Source: Fischerella sp. (GTDB lineage Bacteria; Cyanobacteriota; Cyanobacteriia; Cyanobacteriales; Nostocaceae). From it: DNA of 9,186 nucleotides. The translations under genes and the position numbers were made by a program. The DNA is taken from positions 1 to 9,186 of the forward strand of contig JANZYY010000178.1 in the NCBI GenBank assembly GCA_026419705.1. The letters run 5' to 3'. This document shows, one piece after another, positions 1 to 6,533 of this stretch; position 1 is the first letter of the stretch, and the number at the start of each line of letters is the position of its first letter. The notes below the pieces were generated by a model. It had not been told where the DNA came from. It ran no database searches and worked only from the letters and a program-made list of their open reading frames with translations.

Positions 1-19
1 AGATGTGTATAAGAGACAG
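1..19. other. Tn5/Nextera mosaic-end adapter remnant
   Basis: The first 19 bases, AGATGTGTATAAGAGACAG, are exactly the Tn5 transposase mosaic end used in Nextera-type libraries. This is almost certainly untrimmed adapter at a contig end, not genomic DNA or a natural transposon: no transposase or second end is present. Genomic sequence should be taken to start at base 20. Confidence 0.96.
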
Positions 20-30
20 CTTTTTGACCA

Positions 31-52
31 CAAAGGCACCAAGACACCAAGG
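31..52. repeat. Short CACCAAG tandem motif at contig edge
   Basis: Just inside the adapter the sequence contains CACCAAG twice (37-43 and 45-51, 8-bp period) after a CACAAAGG-like unit. Purine-rich 'accacaaaggcac' strings like this are recalled as common intergenic low-complexity repeats in Nostocales. A repeat at a contig edge would fit an assembly break here. That it is dispersed is from memory; only the local duplication is visible. Confidence 0.3.
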
Positions 53-173
53 CTAATTAATCATTTCCAGACTCTCATCTCAAAGGGATAGAGCAAAACC
101 CTAACTGAACCGTATTGATCTATATCCGCCAAGCGTTTCCCTAAACTCACGCGATCGCCTAACTCCCCCATTC

Positions 174-211
174 CTGATAAGCACCTTTTATTAGGGCTAT
201 CAGTTTTTTTT
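174..211 (+). terminator. Rho-independent terminator of an upstream, missing gene
   Basis: CTGATA (174-179) pairs with TATCAG (198-203). Inside this, GC/GC and CC/GG continue the stem past two single-A bulges around an 8-nt loop, and T8 follows at 204-211. This is a good intrinsic terminator for rightward transcription. No supported gene end lies between it and the contig edge, so it probably closes a transcript lost at the contig break. It also insulates the promoter that begins 12 bp downstream. Confidence 0.6.
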
Positions 212-222
212 GTCAAGTCTTG

Positions 223-251
223 TTGACCATTTGTAACAATATTGTTATATT
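223..251 (+). promoter_or_regulatory. Sigma70-type promoter of the Ssl1498-family gene
   Basis: A -35 box TTGACC (223-228) and a -10 box TATATT (246-251), each five of six to consensus, are separated by exactly 17 bp. Transcription would start near 258, giving a leader of about 29 nt before the ATG at 287. It lies directly after a terminator and before a gene with a good ribosome-binding site. This is the clearest promoter in the window. Confidence 0.65.
234..247. promoter_or_regulatory. 14-bp perfect palindrome in promoter spacer (operator-like)
   Basis: TAACAATATTGTTA is a perfect inverted repeat (two 7-bp arms, no spacer) filling most of the gap between the -35 and -10 boxes and overlapping the first two bases of the -10. 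This is the usual place for a dimeric repressor site. It does not fit the NtcA consensus GTAN8TAC. The factor is unknown, and the AT-rich setting makes chance symmetry possible. Confidence 0.4.
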
Positions 252-261
252 TATTTACATA
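244..261 (+). promoter_or_regulatory. HLR1-like direct repeat (candidate RpaB site)
   Basis: GTTATATT (244-251) and TTTACATA (254-261) are separated by 2 bp. The cyanobacterial HLR1 element bound by the response regulator RpaB is (G/T)TTACA(T/A)(T/A), two bases, then the same octamer again. This site fits 15 of 16 defined positions; the one mismatch is T for C in the first half. It overlaps the -10 box and the predicted start, a position from which RpaB would be expected to repress. A light-harvesting-like gene is a plausible target. Binding is inferred. Confidence 0.45.
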
Positions 262-286
262 AATAAACAAATAGAGGAAGCAAGCT

Positions 287-457
287 ATGTATACAACAGT
301 TAATGAAGACGGCGTTCTCAACAACTATGCAACTGAACCCAAGATGTACTACGCTGAGTACCCCGCAATTTGGCAACAACGCAAATATCTGATCCAAGGT
401 GTTTTTGCTTTTTTAATTGTCACTACTTTAATATTGGTTGCTTTTAGCGTTAGTTAA
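287..457 (+). CDS. Ssl1498-family light-harvesting-like miniprotein (56 aa, 1 TM)
   Basis: A 56-residue protein, too short for many gene callers. Residues 1-33 are polar and tyrosine-rich, with the conserved block NNYATEPKMYYAEYP followed by WQQRKY; residues 35-54 (LIQGVFAFLIVTTLILVAFS) form one transmembrane helix. This matches the Ssl1498 family of cyanobacterial 'light-harvesting-like' proteins in length and sequence. The family is thought to sit in the thylakoid membrane and to be linked to photosystem or pigment-protein assembly, but its precise role is not settled. The ATG has an AGAGGAAG ribosome-binding site (273-280) about 8 nt upstream. The gene is monocistronic: a terminator and promoter precede it and a terminator follows. 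An HLR1-like site suggests light-stress control. Identification is by recognition, without a search. Confidence 0.9.
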   Translation: MYTTVNEDGVLNNYATEPKMYYAEYPAIWQQRKYLIQGVFAFLIVTTLILVAFSVS

Positions 458-509
458 GATTTTCTGCTTCTGGCTATATTTCTGATTGACATTTGGGTTT
501 CTCCTTATT

Positions 510-537
510 ACCCCGGTACTTAACATCGGGGTTTTTT
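510..537 (+). terminator. Intrinsic terminator after the Ssl1498-family gene
   Basis: ACCCCG (510-515) pairs with CGGGGT (527-532) across an 11-nt loop, and T6 runs from 532 to 537. It lies about 50 bp after the stop codon of the miniprotein and closes its transcript. Confidence 0.75.
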
Positions 538-597
538 GTTTGGGTGAGCGATCGCCATTCAATTGATAGATTGCATTGTGGAGGTTGTATTCAAAGG

Positions 598-650
598 CTT
601 ATACCATTTCACGTTAATCACGATACCGCCTACGGTGTACGCATCTCTAC
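598..650. repeat. Nostoc-type dispersed repeat-like segment
   Basis: The string around 'taccgcctacggtgtacgcatc' resembles short, partly palindromic intergenic repeats scattered in Nostocales genomes. A small ACCG-CCTA-CGGT hairpin lies at 625-636. Only one copy is in this window, so the repeat status rests on memory of the sequence style. Confidence 0.25.
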
Positions 651-834
651 ATTGTCTGTCCGTCCCTGACAATTTCCTCAATATATTTTTCTTGAAATTG
701 GAATGTTACTGATCTGAAGTACTAGCAAAAAGTTAAAGCTAGTTAAACAAAAGGTTTTCAGCAGGTTGGGAAATACATCATCACTGCCGATCGCTACCGA
801 TTACAACCACAAGCGATCTAGGTAGGATGCTAAT

Positions 835-895
835 AGGTAGAAATGACAGAAGACTCACACACCTTCATCATCTCCCCGTTTTTGGGGGAGATTTA
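835..895 (+). ncRNA. Possible ~60-nt small RNA ending in a strong hairpin
   Basis: ATCTCCCC (870-877) pairs perfectly with GGGGAGAT (885-892) across a 7-nt loop, the strongest hairpin in the intergenic region. Upstream, TTACAA (801-806) and TAGGAT (823-828), 16 bp apart, form a weak promoter whose start near 835 would give a transcript of about 60 nt. The single-stranded stretch GACTCACACACC (852-863) before the hairpin recalls the unpaired ACUCCUCACAC core of the cyanobacterial sRNA Yfr1, but lacks its central CT, so this is not claimed as Yfr1. The T tract after the hairpin is poor. It may instead be only a terminator or attenuator. Confidence 0.3.
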
Positions 896-1116
896 CTGTT
901 ACTTGTCAATTTAAGGAAGTAGTTGGGAAAACAGATATCAGTGTTCAAGTAAAAATTGCGGTTCAAATTTTTTGGAGTTGTTGCATCAAACCTGACCCAC
1001 CAACAAGGTTTTTATAACCTCACACATGTTTTTGCAACACAACCGCCACCGCCAGACATCCCTAACAAGCTGGTGAGTAATTAGGAATAGTCTATGTCAA
1101 TTCTGGAAACGGTGAG

Positions 1117-2382
1117 ATGGAAAATAGAAACATAGCAAAGCAGTTCATGCTTGAGAAGGCGTTAGACGGGTTAGGCTTGGCTTGCCTTAGTCTCCTGATT
1201 TTCCAAGTCTCGATCAATTTCCTGCCGTACTTCGTAGTCTGGAAATATATAACGACGACACGGCTAATCCTTTTATTCGGGTTTATATGTTTAATATTAC
1301 TGCACGTAGTCAAAAAGCAACAACCTAATTGGAATAGTGCCATCAGAGGCTCAAAAATTCTTCTGGTATTGATTGCTCTTCTTTTAGCTTGGTACGCCAT
1401 CTCTTTATTTGAAGGCTCAGCGATCAGCTTCTCTAGCTTCCGGTTACAACTAGAGCAGATCCTTGCATTCTTGTTCGTGATTTTACGAGTTGATAGTGAG
1501 GAGAAATTCAGTACCGTTGTGTTCGTTTTTCTTGTGGCGGTTTCAGTTGTGGCCTTGCACTCAATCAAGCAGTTCTTTGAGTACGATAATACCCACTATT
1601 TTCTGATTTGGCGGGGTGCATGGACAGTCACCGAGGCTTTGGAAATTCCCAAGGGTGCCATCGTCAGGGTTGTGGGGTACTTCAATAACCCGAATGTACT
1701 TGCTGCTTACCTGATCCTACTTATTCCCCTTGTCACTTCCTTGATGAAACGCCCGCATGCACCTACCGGAACAGTTTGTTTGTTAGTGGCTCTTGCTTCG
1801 GTCGCGCTGTTACTGACATTTAGCCGTAGTAGCATGATTGCGCTTCTAATTGCACTAGGTGTGACGCTAACAAGAAAAAAGCCTCTTGTTTTTATTTTCT
1901 TGGCAATCCTAGTAGTCGTCACCCTGCTCAACCCTTTGTCGATTGGTCGCCTGGCGACTGGATATGCACGGCTTTCTGCATGGTCTATAGCGATCGAGAT
2001 CATCCTAAAAAAGCCGTTATTTGGTGTGGGATTGGGTAACTTTCGCACTTATGCTGTAAACTTCTGGCATGCACACAACCTGTTTCTGCACGTAGCTGCA
2101 GAGGCTGGGTTGATTGCTGGTATTTTGCTGTTGGCGATCGCGATTTTGGCGATTAAACAGGCTATCGAACTTTCACGCTGGGGTGGTTCCACGCGATCGA
2201 TCGGGCAGGCCTTCGCTGTAGCTTTCATTGCCTTTAGTATTGCTTCTTTGATGGACAATACTTATAACACTACAGCCGTTAGTTACACATTCTGGCTTCT
2301 GCTCGGGCTACTGGTGTCAGCACGCAGAATATTTGAAAATAGGCAATACCAGAGTGTCAGATATCGGTTTGAGACAGTTTAG
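1117..2382 (+). CDS. O-antigen ligase/polymerase (Wzy/WaaL-like) membrane protein
   Basis: A 421-aa integral membrane protein with roughly ten or more hydrophobic segments. It carries the landmarks of the O-antigen ligase (WaaL/Wzy) superfamily: GYFNNPNVLAAYL (187-199), TFSRSSM (234-240), the pre-loop PLFGVGLGNF (300-309), and the loop signature HAHNLFLHVAAEAGL (318-332), with H320 and H325 as candidates for the conserved functional histidine. Family members transfer or polymerise undecaprenyl-linked glycans at the outer face of the inner membrane, feeding LPS, capsule or exopolysaccharide. Which glycan is used here cannot be told: no glycosyltransferase or flippase genes are adjacent. The start at 1117 has only a weak GGTGAG upstream; a second ATG at 1147 (residue 11, MLEKAL...) is a credible alternative. 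The gene stands alone and converges on the TolC gene. Confidence 0.85.
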   Translation: MENRNIAKQFMLEKALDGLGLACLSLLIFQVSINFLPYFVVWKYITTTRLILLFGFICLILLHVVKKQQPNWNSAIRGSKILLVLIALLLAWYAISLFEGSAISFSSFRLQLEQILAFLFVILRVDSEEKFSTVVFVFLVAVSVVALHSIKQFFEYDNTHYFLIWRGAWTVTEALEIPKGAIVRVVGYFNNPNVLAAYLILLIPLVTSLMKRPHAPTGTVCLLVALASVALLLTFSRSSMIALLIALGVTLTRKKPLVFIFLAILVVVTLLNPLSIGRLATGYARLSAWSIAIEIILKKPLFGVGLGNFRTYAVNFWHAHNLFLHVAAEAGLIAGILLLAIAILAIKQAIELSRWGGSTRSIGQAFAVAFIAFSIASLMDNTYNTTAVSYTFWLLLGLLVSARRIFENRQYQSVRYRFETV

Positions 2383-2430
2383 CTAGAATCATTTGGTTTC
2401 CCTCTGGAGTAAATGTCATATTTTTTACGA

Positions 2431-2448
2431 GCGATCGCGGCGATCGCG
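2431..2448. repeat. Tandem HIP1 pair (two 9-bp GCGATCGCG units)
   Basis: GCGATCGCG occurs twice back to back (2431-2439, 2440-2448), each unit holding the cyanobacterial HIP1 palindrome. The two octamers are mutually complementary, so the block can fold into a GC hairpin of about 6 bp. It lies in the 219-bp gap between two convergent genes, where a bidirectional terminator would be expected, but neither side has a proper T tract immediately after the stem. Otherwise the gap (2383-2601) shows only an 8-bp direct repeat TAACTGTG at 2557-2572. Confidence 0.6.
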
Positions 2449-2601
2449 GTTGAAAATCAAACAATATCAAGAGTCAGCGCCAAATAGCTTAATCGATTAC
2501 CCAAATAATAAACTGTTCCACATCTAATTTGCATAACTTTGGCAGGCAAGAAAATATAACTGTGTAACTGTGCAATTTCAATGTGCTTTAGCTTAGTAAG
2601 G

Positions 2602-4884
2602 CTAACGACCAACTTTGCCTAATCCTCTGGCGGTGACAGACCGTTGTAGGGTAGCCAAAGCGCGGTTGTAATTCAAAATTGCTTCGACGCTATTACCTTC
2701 TGCTCTGGTCAAGTCGTTTTCAGCGGCGATTACATCTGTTTGAGTACCGACACCTGCTTGGAATCGCAAACGCGCCAGGCGTAAAGCTTCCCTGGCTTGT
2801 TCTAATGCAATGTTGGCGGTTTGCACCTGATCCAAACTAGTTCTCAATTGAGCATAGGCTTGTTCTACCTGAAAGCGGATTTGATTGCGCGTGTCACTAA
2901 ATTGAGTTTCAGCAATCTTGATATTAGCTGTTTGTTGATCTGCCCTTGCTCTTGCCGATCCTCCATCGAATAAATTTAGGCTAGCTTGCACTCCCAAAGA
3001 ATATCCGTCTGTGACACCAAATTGATCGTCGAACTGATCTAACAGATTGTAGCTGGCTACTAAACTCACTTGTGGTCCTTTCTCTGCTAACGCCAGACGC
3101 CGTCTCTGCTGGCTAATGTTACGCTCTGCTAAACGTTGTTGCAGTTCTGGACGGTTTTGATAGGCTAGCACGATCGTCTCTTCCAGGGTCGGATTCCAAA
3201 GACCTGCCAATTTCACGGGGTCTGCGGCACTGACACTGAGTGACCCTGGTATATTCAAGGTGGTCGCTAAGCGACTGCGGGCAGTTGCTTGCTGGGACAA
3301 AGCTTGACTCAAATCTTGTTGAGCGTTTGCTAGAGTTACCTGCGCTCGCAGCACGTCGAACTGTGTACCCACCCCAGCCCTTTCTAATGCTTGTGCATCT
3401 CGCAGGGTTACTTCGGCATTTCTGACAGCAGATTGAGCGATGCGTACATTTTCATCTGCTTGTTGCAGATCGTAGTAGTTCTGAGTCACATTGAGGCGAA
3501 TTTCCTCAGATCGACGCAGAACATCTAGTTCCTGCAGACGTTCTTGTTCTTCAGCTGCGCCAATATTAGCTAAGCGTCTCCCAGAAGTATAGAGATTATA
3601 TACCAGTTGTGCTGTACCTGTGAAGGTTGTAATAGCTTCATCTGGGGATGACTCGCGAAGTTCTTCTGGTAAACCCCGTTGTGCTCGCTCTAAACGTTCG
3701 GCTTGTAGTTGACTAGAAGGAGATTGCTGGCGATTAATTTGAGCGTTGAAATCGAGTGTGGGAAATAAAGCAGCTTGAGCTTCCCGCACAGCAGCTCGAG
3801 CGCGTTCTAGTTCCAATAAAGCTATCCGCAGATCCGTATTGTTGCGCTGGGCTAGCTCTACAGCTTGTTCTAAGGTGATCGGTTGTATTCCCTTTTGCTT
3901 GACTTCGTCTGGTTTAGTAGGAAATTGCAAGGGATTGGGGTTGGGGTTGAGGTAATTAGGCGCGGGTGCGACTGGTGATTTGGGAGTTGGAGGAACAACT
4001 GGTACTTTGGGGCTGGGAGCAGCAGGCGCGGTTGGAGGTGTTTGCGCCAAAAGCTCCGTGGAATTTTGTTGCAAGCACCCAGGTGAATCAAAACTCACTG
4101 TCATGTACTGCGAGCAATTCTGCACTTCTAGCAGTTTTGCTGCTCCTGAACCTTTGACGATCTTTTGTAAAGAAGGTGAGAATTTTGTGTCAAGATTTGG
4201 CTTGACTGCAACTGGCGGTTCAAAAGCAGAATCAAGCAAAGGCTGTTTTGGAATCAAGATGGTTTTTGCTGTGGAGCCTCCAGTGGGAATAACTCTATTT
4301 TTTAATAGAGTTTTTAATCGCTCTCTTGCGAGCGCGCTACTCATGGTGTCTTCTGATTTGCTTGTCTGATTGCGCACTCTCTGTCTGACACTCATGGGTG
4401 CAGGATCTACTCGACTTTTTTCTGGTACATTTGCTTGATTGGCTGCTGTAAACACAGCACCACCTAAAGTGGTAATTTGCTGTGTTTTTGGCTGTAAATC
4501 TACACTCAAGACACCGGCGGAGTTAAAGCTAACCGCTTCTAGTTGCTGTGTTTGATGTGAGGTTGGTGTCAAGCTGGAATTTGCTCTCTCATCTTTTCCA
4601 GAGTTTTTTCCTATTGGTACATCAACTGCTGGGATGGCTGTCGCTCCAGGGTTTTTACTCTTCAACGGCTGGTTGTTCTTCCCACTAGCTGGGGCGATCG
4701 CGCTTGCAAAATTCTTGTTGTCAGCAGTATGTGAGATTCTTGTGTTTTCTGCTACAAAATTTCCACTCTCGATAGTACCGGAAAAACTAGGATAAACTAC
4801 CTGTTGCGCCCAAGTGGGTTGAGTGGTTAACACTGCTGCTGTGACACCAGGCAAGAAACTATGTAATATGATCTGTCCTTTCAC
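2602..4884 (-). CDS. hgdD: TolC-family outer-membrane efflux channel, HgdD-like
   Basis: A 760-aa TolC-type protein. It begins with a signal peptide (about 1-26, ...PTWA|QQ). A long low-complexity extension (about 27-330) follows, proline-rich at 282-325, with an isolated cysteine pair (C257, C270). The TolC domain (about 336-750) has two outer membrane efflux repeats, each with the hallmark helix: RAGVGTQFDVLRAQVTLANA near 502 and QAGVGTQTDVIAAENDLTRA near 709. TolC trimers form the outer-membrane and periplasmic duct for tripartite exporters. In Anabaena PCC 7120 the gene after kaiC is hgdD, whose product works with DevBCA to export heterocyst glycolipids and also supports general efflux; this placement and domain make an orthologue likely. 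The GTG start is fixed by an in-frame TGA four codons upstream. It lies 67 bp after kaiC on the same strand, with no clear promoter or terminator between. Confidence 0.85.
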   Translation of the reverse strand: MKGQIILHSFLPGVTAAVLTTQPTWAQQVVYPSFSGTIESGNFVAENTRISHTADNKNFASAIAPASGKNNQPLKSKNPGATAIPAVDVPIGKNSGKDERANSSLTPTSHQTQQLEAVSFNSAGVLSVDLQPKTQQITTLGGAVFTAANQANVPEKSRVDPAPMSVRQRVRNQTSKSEDTMSSALARERLKTLLKNRVIPTGGSTAKTILIPKQPLLDSAFEPPVAVKPNLDTKFSPSLQKIVKGSGAAKLLEVQNCSQYMTVSFDSPGCLQQNSTELLAQTPPTAPAAPSPKVPVVPPTPKSPVAPAPNYLNPNPNPLQFPTKPDEVKQKGIQPITLEQAVELAQRNNTDLRIALLELERARAAVREAQAALFPTLDFNAQINRQQSPSSQLQAERLERAQRGLPEELRESSPDEAITTFTGTAQLVYNLYTSGRRLANIGAAEEQERLQELDVLRRSEEIRLNVTQNYYDLQQADENVRIAQSAVRNAEVTLRDAQALERAGVGTQFDVLRAQVTLANAQQDLSQALSQQATARSRLATTLNIPGSLSVSAADPVKLAGLWNPTLEETIVLAYQNRPELQQRLAERNISQQRRRLALAEKGPQVSLVASYNLLDQFDDQFGVTDGYSLGVQASLNLFDGGSARARADQQTANIKIAETQFSDTRNQIRFQVEQAYAQLRTSLDQVQTANIALEQAREALRLARLRFQAGVGTQTDVIAAENDLTRAEGNSVEAILNYNRALATLQRSVTARGLGKVGR
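4291..4312. repeat. Perfect 9-bp inverted repeat inside the TolC gene
   Basis: AACTCTATT (4291-4299) and AATAGAGTT (4304-4312) flank a TTTT loop. In the mRNA (- strand) this is a 9-bp hairpin with an AAAA loop in the codons for residues about 191-198 of the extension. On the + strand the stem is followed by TTT, so it would look like a weak terminator of antisense transcription. Confidence 0.5.
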
Positions 4885-4941
4885 CGCATCCCCTCACACA
4901 AAAATTAAGCGGCTTCAAACCGTTTTTTTTACCACAGAATA

Positions 4942-4954
4942 TAGCATGATGCTA
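4942..4954. repeat. Inverted repeat over the kaiC stop codon
   Basis: TAGCAT-G-ATGCTA (4942-4954) is symmetrical and includes the kaiC TAG stop (4952-4954, read on the - strand). In the leftward transcript it is followed by an A8 tract, not U, so it does not look like a terminator. This favours read-through from kaiC into the TolC gene. It is an AT-rich 6-bp symmetry and may be chance. Confidence 0.3.
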
Positions 4955-6520
4955 GCTAGAAGAATCGGAACTGTCTTTGTCTTGAAAACTCTGGACAATC
5001 CGCGATAATTCTGCCTTTTCATCGATACTAACGCGAGTTGGCGCTCCGCTGACAATTCTTTCGTAATTACGGAAAGAATCTTTAATTTCTGGGCCGTCAG
5101 CTGTAATGTTGTATTCGCGAATACCTTTATCATGCCAAGAGCCACGCATTTTGAATACATTGATTGCCCGTGACATTTCTCCACGAATTTCTACATATTG
5201 CAACATCAAAATTGTGTCGGTAATTGTGGAAATATGAGAGTCAGTAATGGAATGCGACCCCATAAATTGGTCAGTTGTATTGGTGAAAAAACCTGTAATT
5301 TCTTCTTGTTTGGCGTAACCAGTGACACCAATCACAAATTGCCGAAATGCATTATTGCTCACACCCCGCGCTAAGGCTGAGAGGGAATCTATGGCAATCC
5401 GAGATGGCTTAAATTCAGCAATTTCTGATTTAATAATCTGCAGGTGGTCTTCTAAACCAGTGGATTCAGGATAGGTACAAATTATTTTTAGCAATCCTTG
5501 ACGTTCTAACTCCTCAAAATCAATTCCCCAAGAGAAAGCATTCCGTGATAGTTGGGCACGTGATTCTTCATAGGCAAATAGTATTGCTCTTTCACCGTTA
5601 GCACAGCCATTTTGCAAAAATTTGCTTACTAATAATGTTTTACCTGTACCTGTAGCTCCTGTTGCTAAAATAATCGAATCTTTAAAGAAGCCACCGCCGC
5701 ACATATCATCCAAGGTTTTCACCCCAGAAGATACACGGATATTGGAAGATCTTTGAGTTAATCGCATTGCCCCTAGTGGGAAAATGTTGACTCCTTCATT
5801 AGTAATTGTGAAGGGATATTCGCCTTTCATGTGTGTTGTACCGCGCAATTTGAGAATTTCAATGGTGCGGCGGCGACGTTCTCCTTCTAGGACGTTGCGG
5901 ACAATTACTACATTATCGGAAACAAATTCTTCTACCCCAAAACATGCTACCGGCCCGTATTCTTCTGTACGTTCTGTAGTAATGATTGTGGTGACGTTGA
6001 GTTGTTTGAGTCGCGCTACCAGGCGAAAAATTTCTCGCCGTACTACTCCGATCGCTTCATACTGTTGGAATACTGCTGTAATTGAGTCGATAGCAACTCT
6101 TCTGGCTTTATATTTGCGAATCGCATATTGCAAGCGCTCAATGAGTGCCGAAAGGTCGAAGTTTCCAACAATATCTTGTCCTTCTGGATCTGGAGATGCA
6201 TCCAAGATAAATAACTTTCCCTCGTTGATTAAGCGTTGCAAATCCCAGCCAAAAATGCAAGCATTTTTAATGATATCATTGGGGGATTCTTCAAAGGTGA
6301 CGAATACACCTGGTTCTTCAAAATAGCTGATACCATTGTAAAGAAACTGGAGAGAAAATAAAGTTTTGCCAGTTCCAGAGGTACCGCTGACCAGGGTAGT
6401 TCTATTTACAGGTAATCCGCCATGACTAATATCGTCAAACCCTTCTATCATCGTACGAATTTTTTCTACACCCCCAAGTAAGGGTGTGTTGTTTTTCTCT
6501 GGTTGGTCTTTTTCTCTCAT
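4952..6520 (-). CDS. kaiC: Circadian clock ATPase/autokinase KaiC
   Basis: KaiC, 522 aa, two tandem RecA-like domains forming a hexameric ATPase, autokinase and autophosphatase at the heart of the circadian oscillator. CI (about 1-250): Walker A GTSGTGKT with K52, catalytic E77/E78 (FEES), and D145-S146, linked in S. elongatus to slow, clock-setting ATP hydrolysis. CII (about 260-500): Walker A GATGTGKT with K294, catalytic E318/E319 (YEES), and phosphorylation sites S431/T432 with T426 in ITDSHIST. All fall at the same residue numbers as in S. elongatus KaiC, so the core has no indels. The C-terminal A-loop/tail region (about 488-522, IVSGAPTR...DSSDSSS), the KaiA target, is present. The ATG at 6520 is the family's usual start; upstream lies an inverted repeat containing GGGAA. 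The gene follows kaiB by 87 bp and precedes the TolC gene by 67 bp. Nothing suggests decay. Confidence 0.98.
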   Translation of the reverse strand: MREKDQPEKNNTPLLGGVEKIRTMIEGFDDISHGGLPVNRTTLVSGTSGTGKTLFSLQFLYNGISYFEEPGVFVTFEESPNDIIKNACIFGWDLQRLINEGKLFILDASPDPEGQDIVGNFDLSALIERLQYAIRKYKARRVAIDSITAVFQQYEAIGVVRREIFRLVARLKQLNVTTIITTERTEEYGPVACFGVEEFVSDNVVIVRNVLEGERRRRTIEILKLRGTTHMKGEYPFTITNEGVNIFPLGAMRLTQRSSNIRVSSGVKTLDDMCGGGFFKDSIILATGATGTGKTLLVSKFLQNGCANGERAILFAYEESRAQLSRNAFSWGIDFEELERQGLLKIICTYPESTGLEDHLQIIKSEIAEFKPSRIAIDSLSALARGVSNNAFRQFVIGVTGYAKQEEITGFFTNTTDQFMGSHSITDSHISTITDTILMLQYVEIRGEMSRAINVFKMRGSWHDKGIREYNITADGPEIKDSFRNYERIVSGAPTRVSIDEKAELSRIVQSFQDKDSSDSSS

Positions 6521-6533
6521 CGCTGTTTTATAC

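Larger units (their letters stand above)
541..1116. other. Intergenic region, no convincing protein gene
   Basis: About 580 bp between the terminator at 537 and the O-antigen-ligase-family gene. It holds a HIP1 octamer (548-555), a repeat-like segment (about 598-650), a strong hairpin at 870-892, and a weak 5-bp hairpin AGGTT-TTTAT-AACCT (1006-1020). Only very short ORFs are present: 23 codons at 843, and 13 codons at 1094 that overlap the next gene out of frame. No clear promoter for the gene at 1117 was found. Confidence 0.6.

Noticed and set aside
233..246. NtcA site (GTAN8TAC) in the Ssl1498-family promoter
   Set aside because: GTA at 233-235 is followed after 8 bp by GTT, not TAC, so the motif fails.
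61..324. 87-codon ORF on the - strand at the contig edge
   Set aside because: It runs antisense through the terminator, the strong promoter and the start of the Ssl1498-family gene, and has no recognisable domain.
1094..1135. 13-codon ORF overlapping the start of the O-antigen-ligase-family gene
   Set aside because: Too short, out of frame with the gene, and without support beyond an ATG; a translational-coupling role is speculative.
1092..1568. 158-codon - strand ORF
   Set aside because: Antisense shadow of the O-antigen-ligase-family gene, with low-complexity Lys/Arg/Thr-rich translation and no family signature.
3980..4369. 129-codon + strand ORF opposite the TolC extension
   Set aside because: Gly/Ala/Ser-rich translation arising from the complement of the proline-rich and low-complexity extension.
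5784..6326. 180-codon + strand ORF inside kaiC
   Set aside because: Antisense shadow of the highly conserved kaiC sequence; Ser/Arg-rich translation with no domain.
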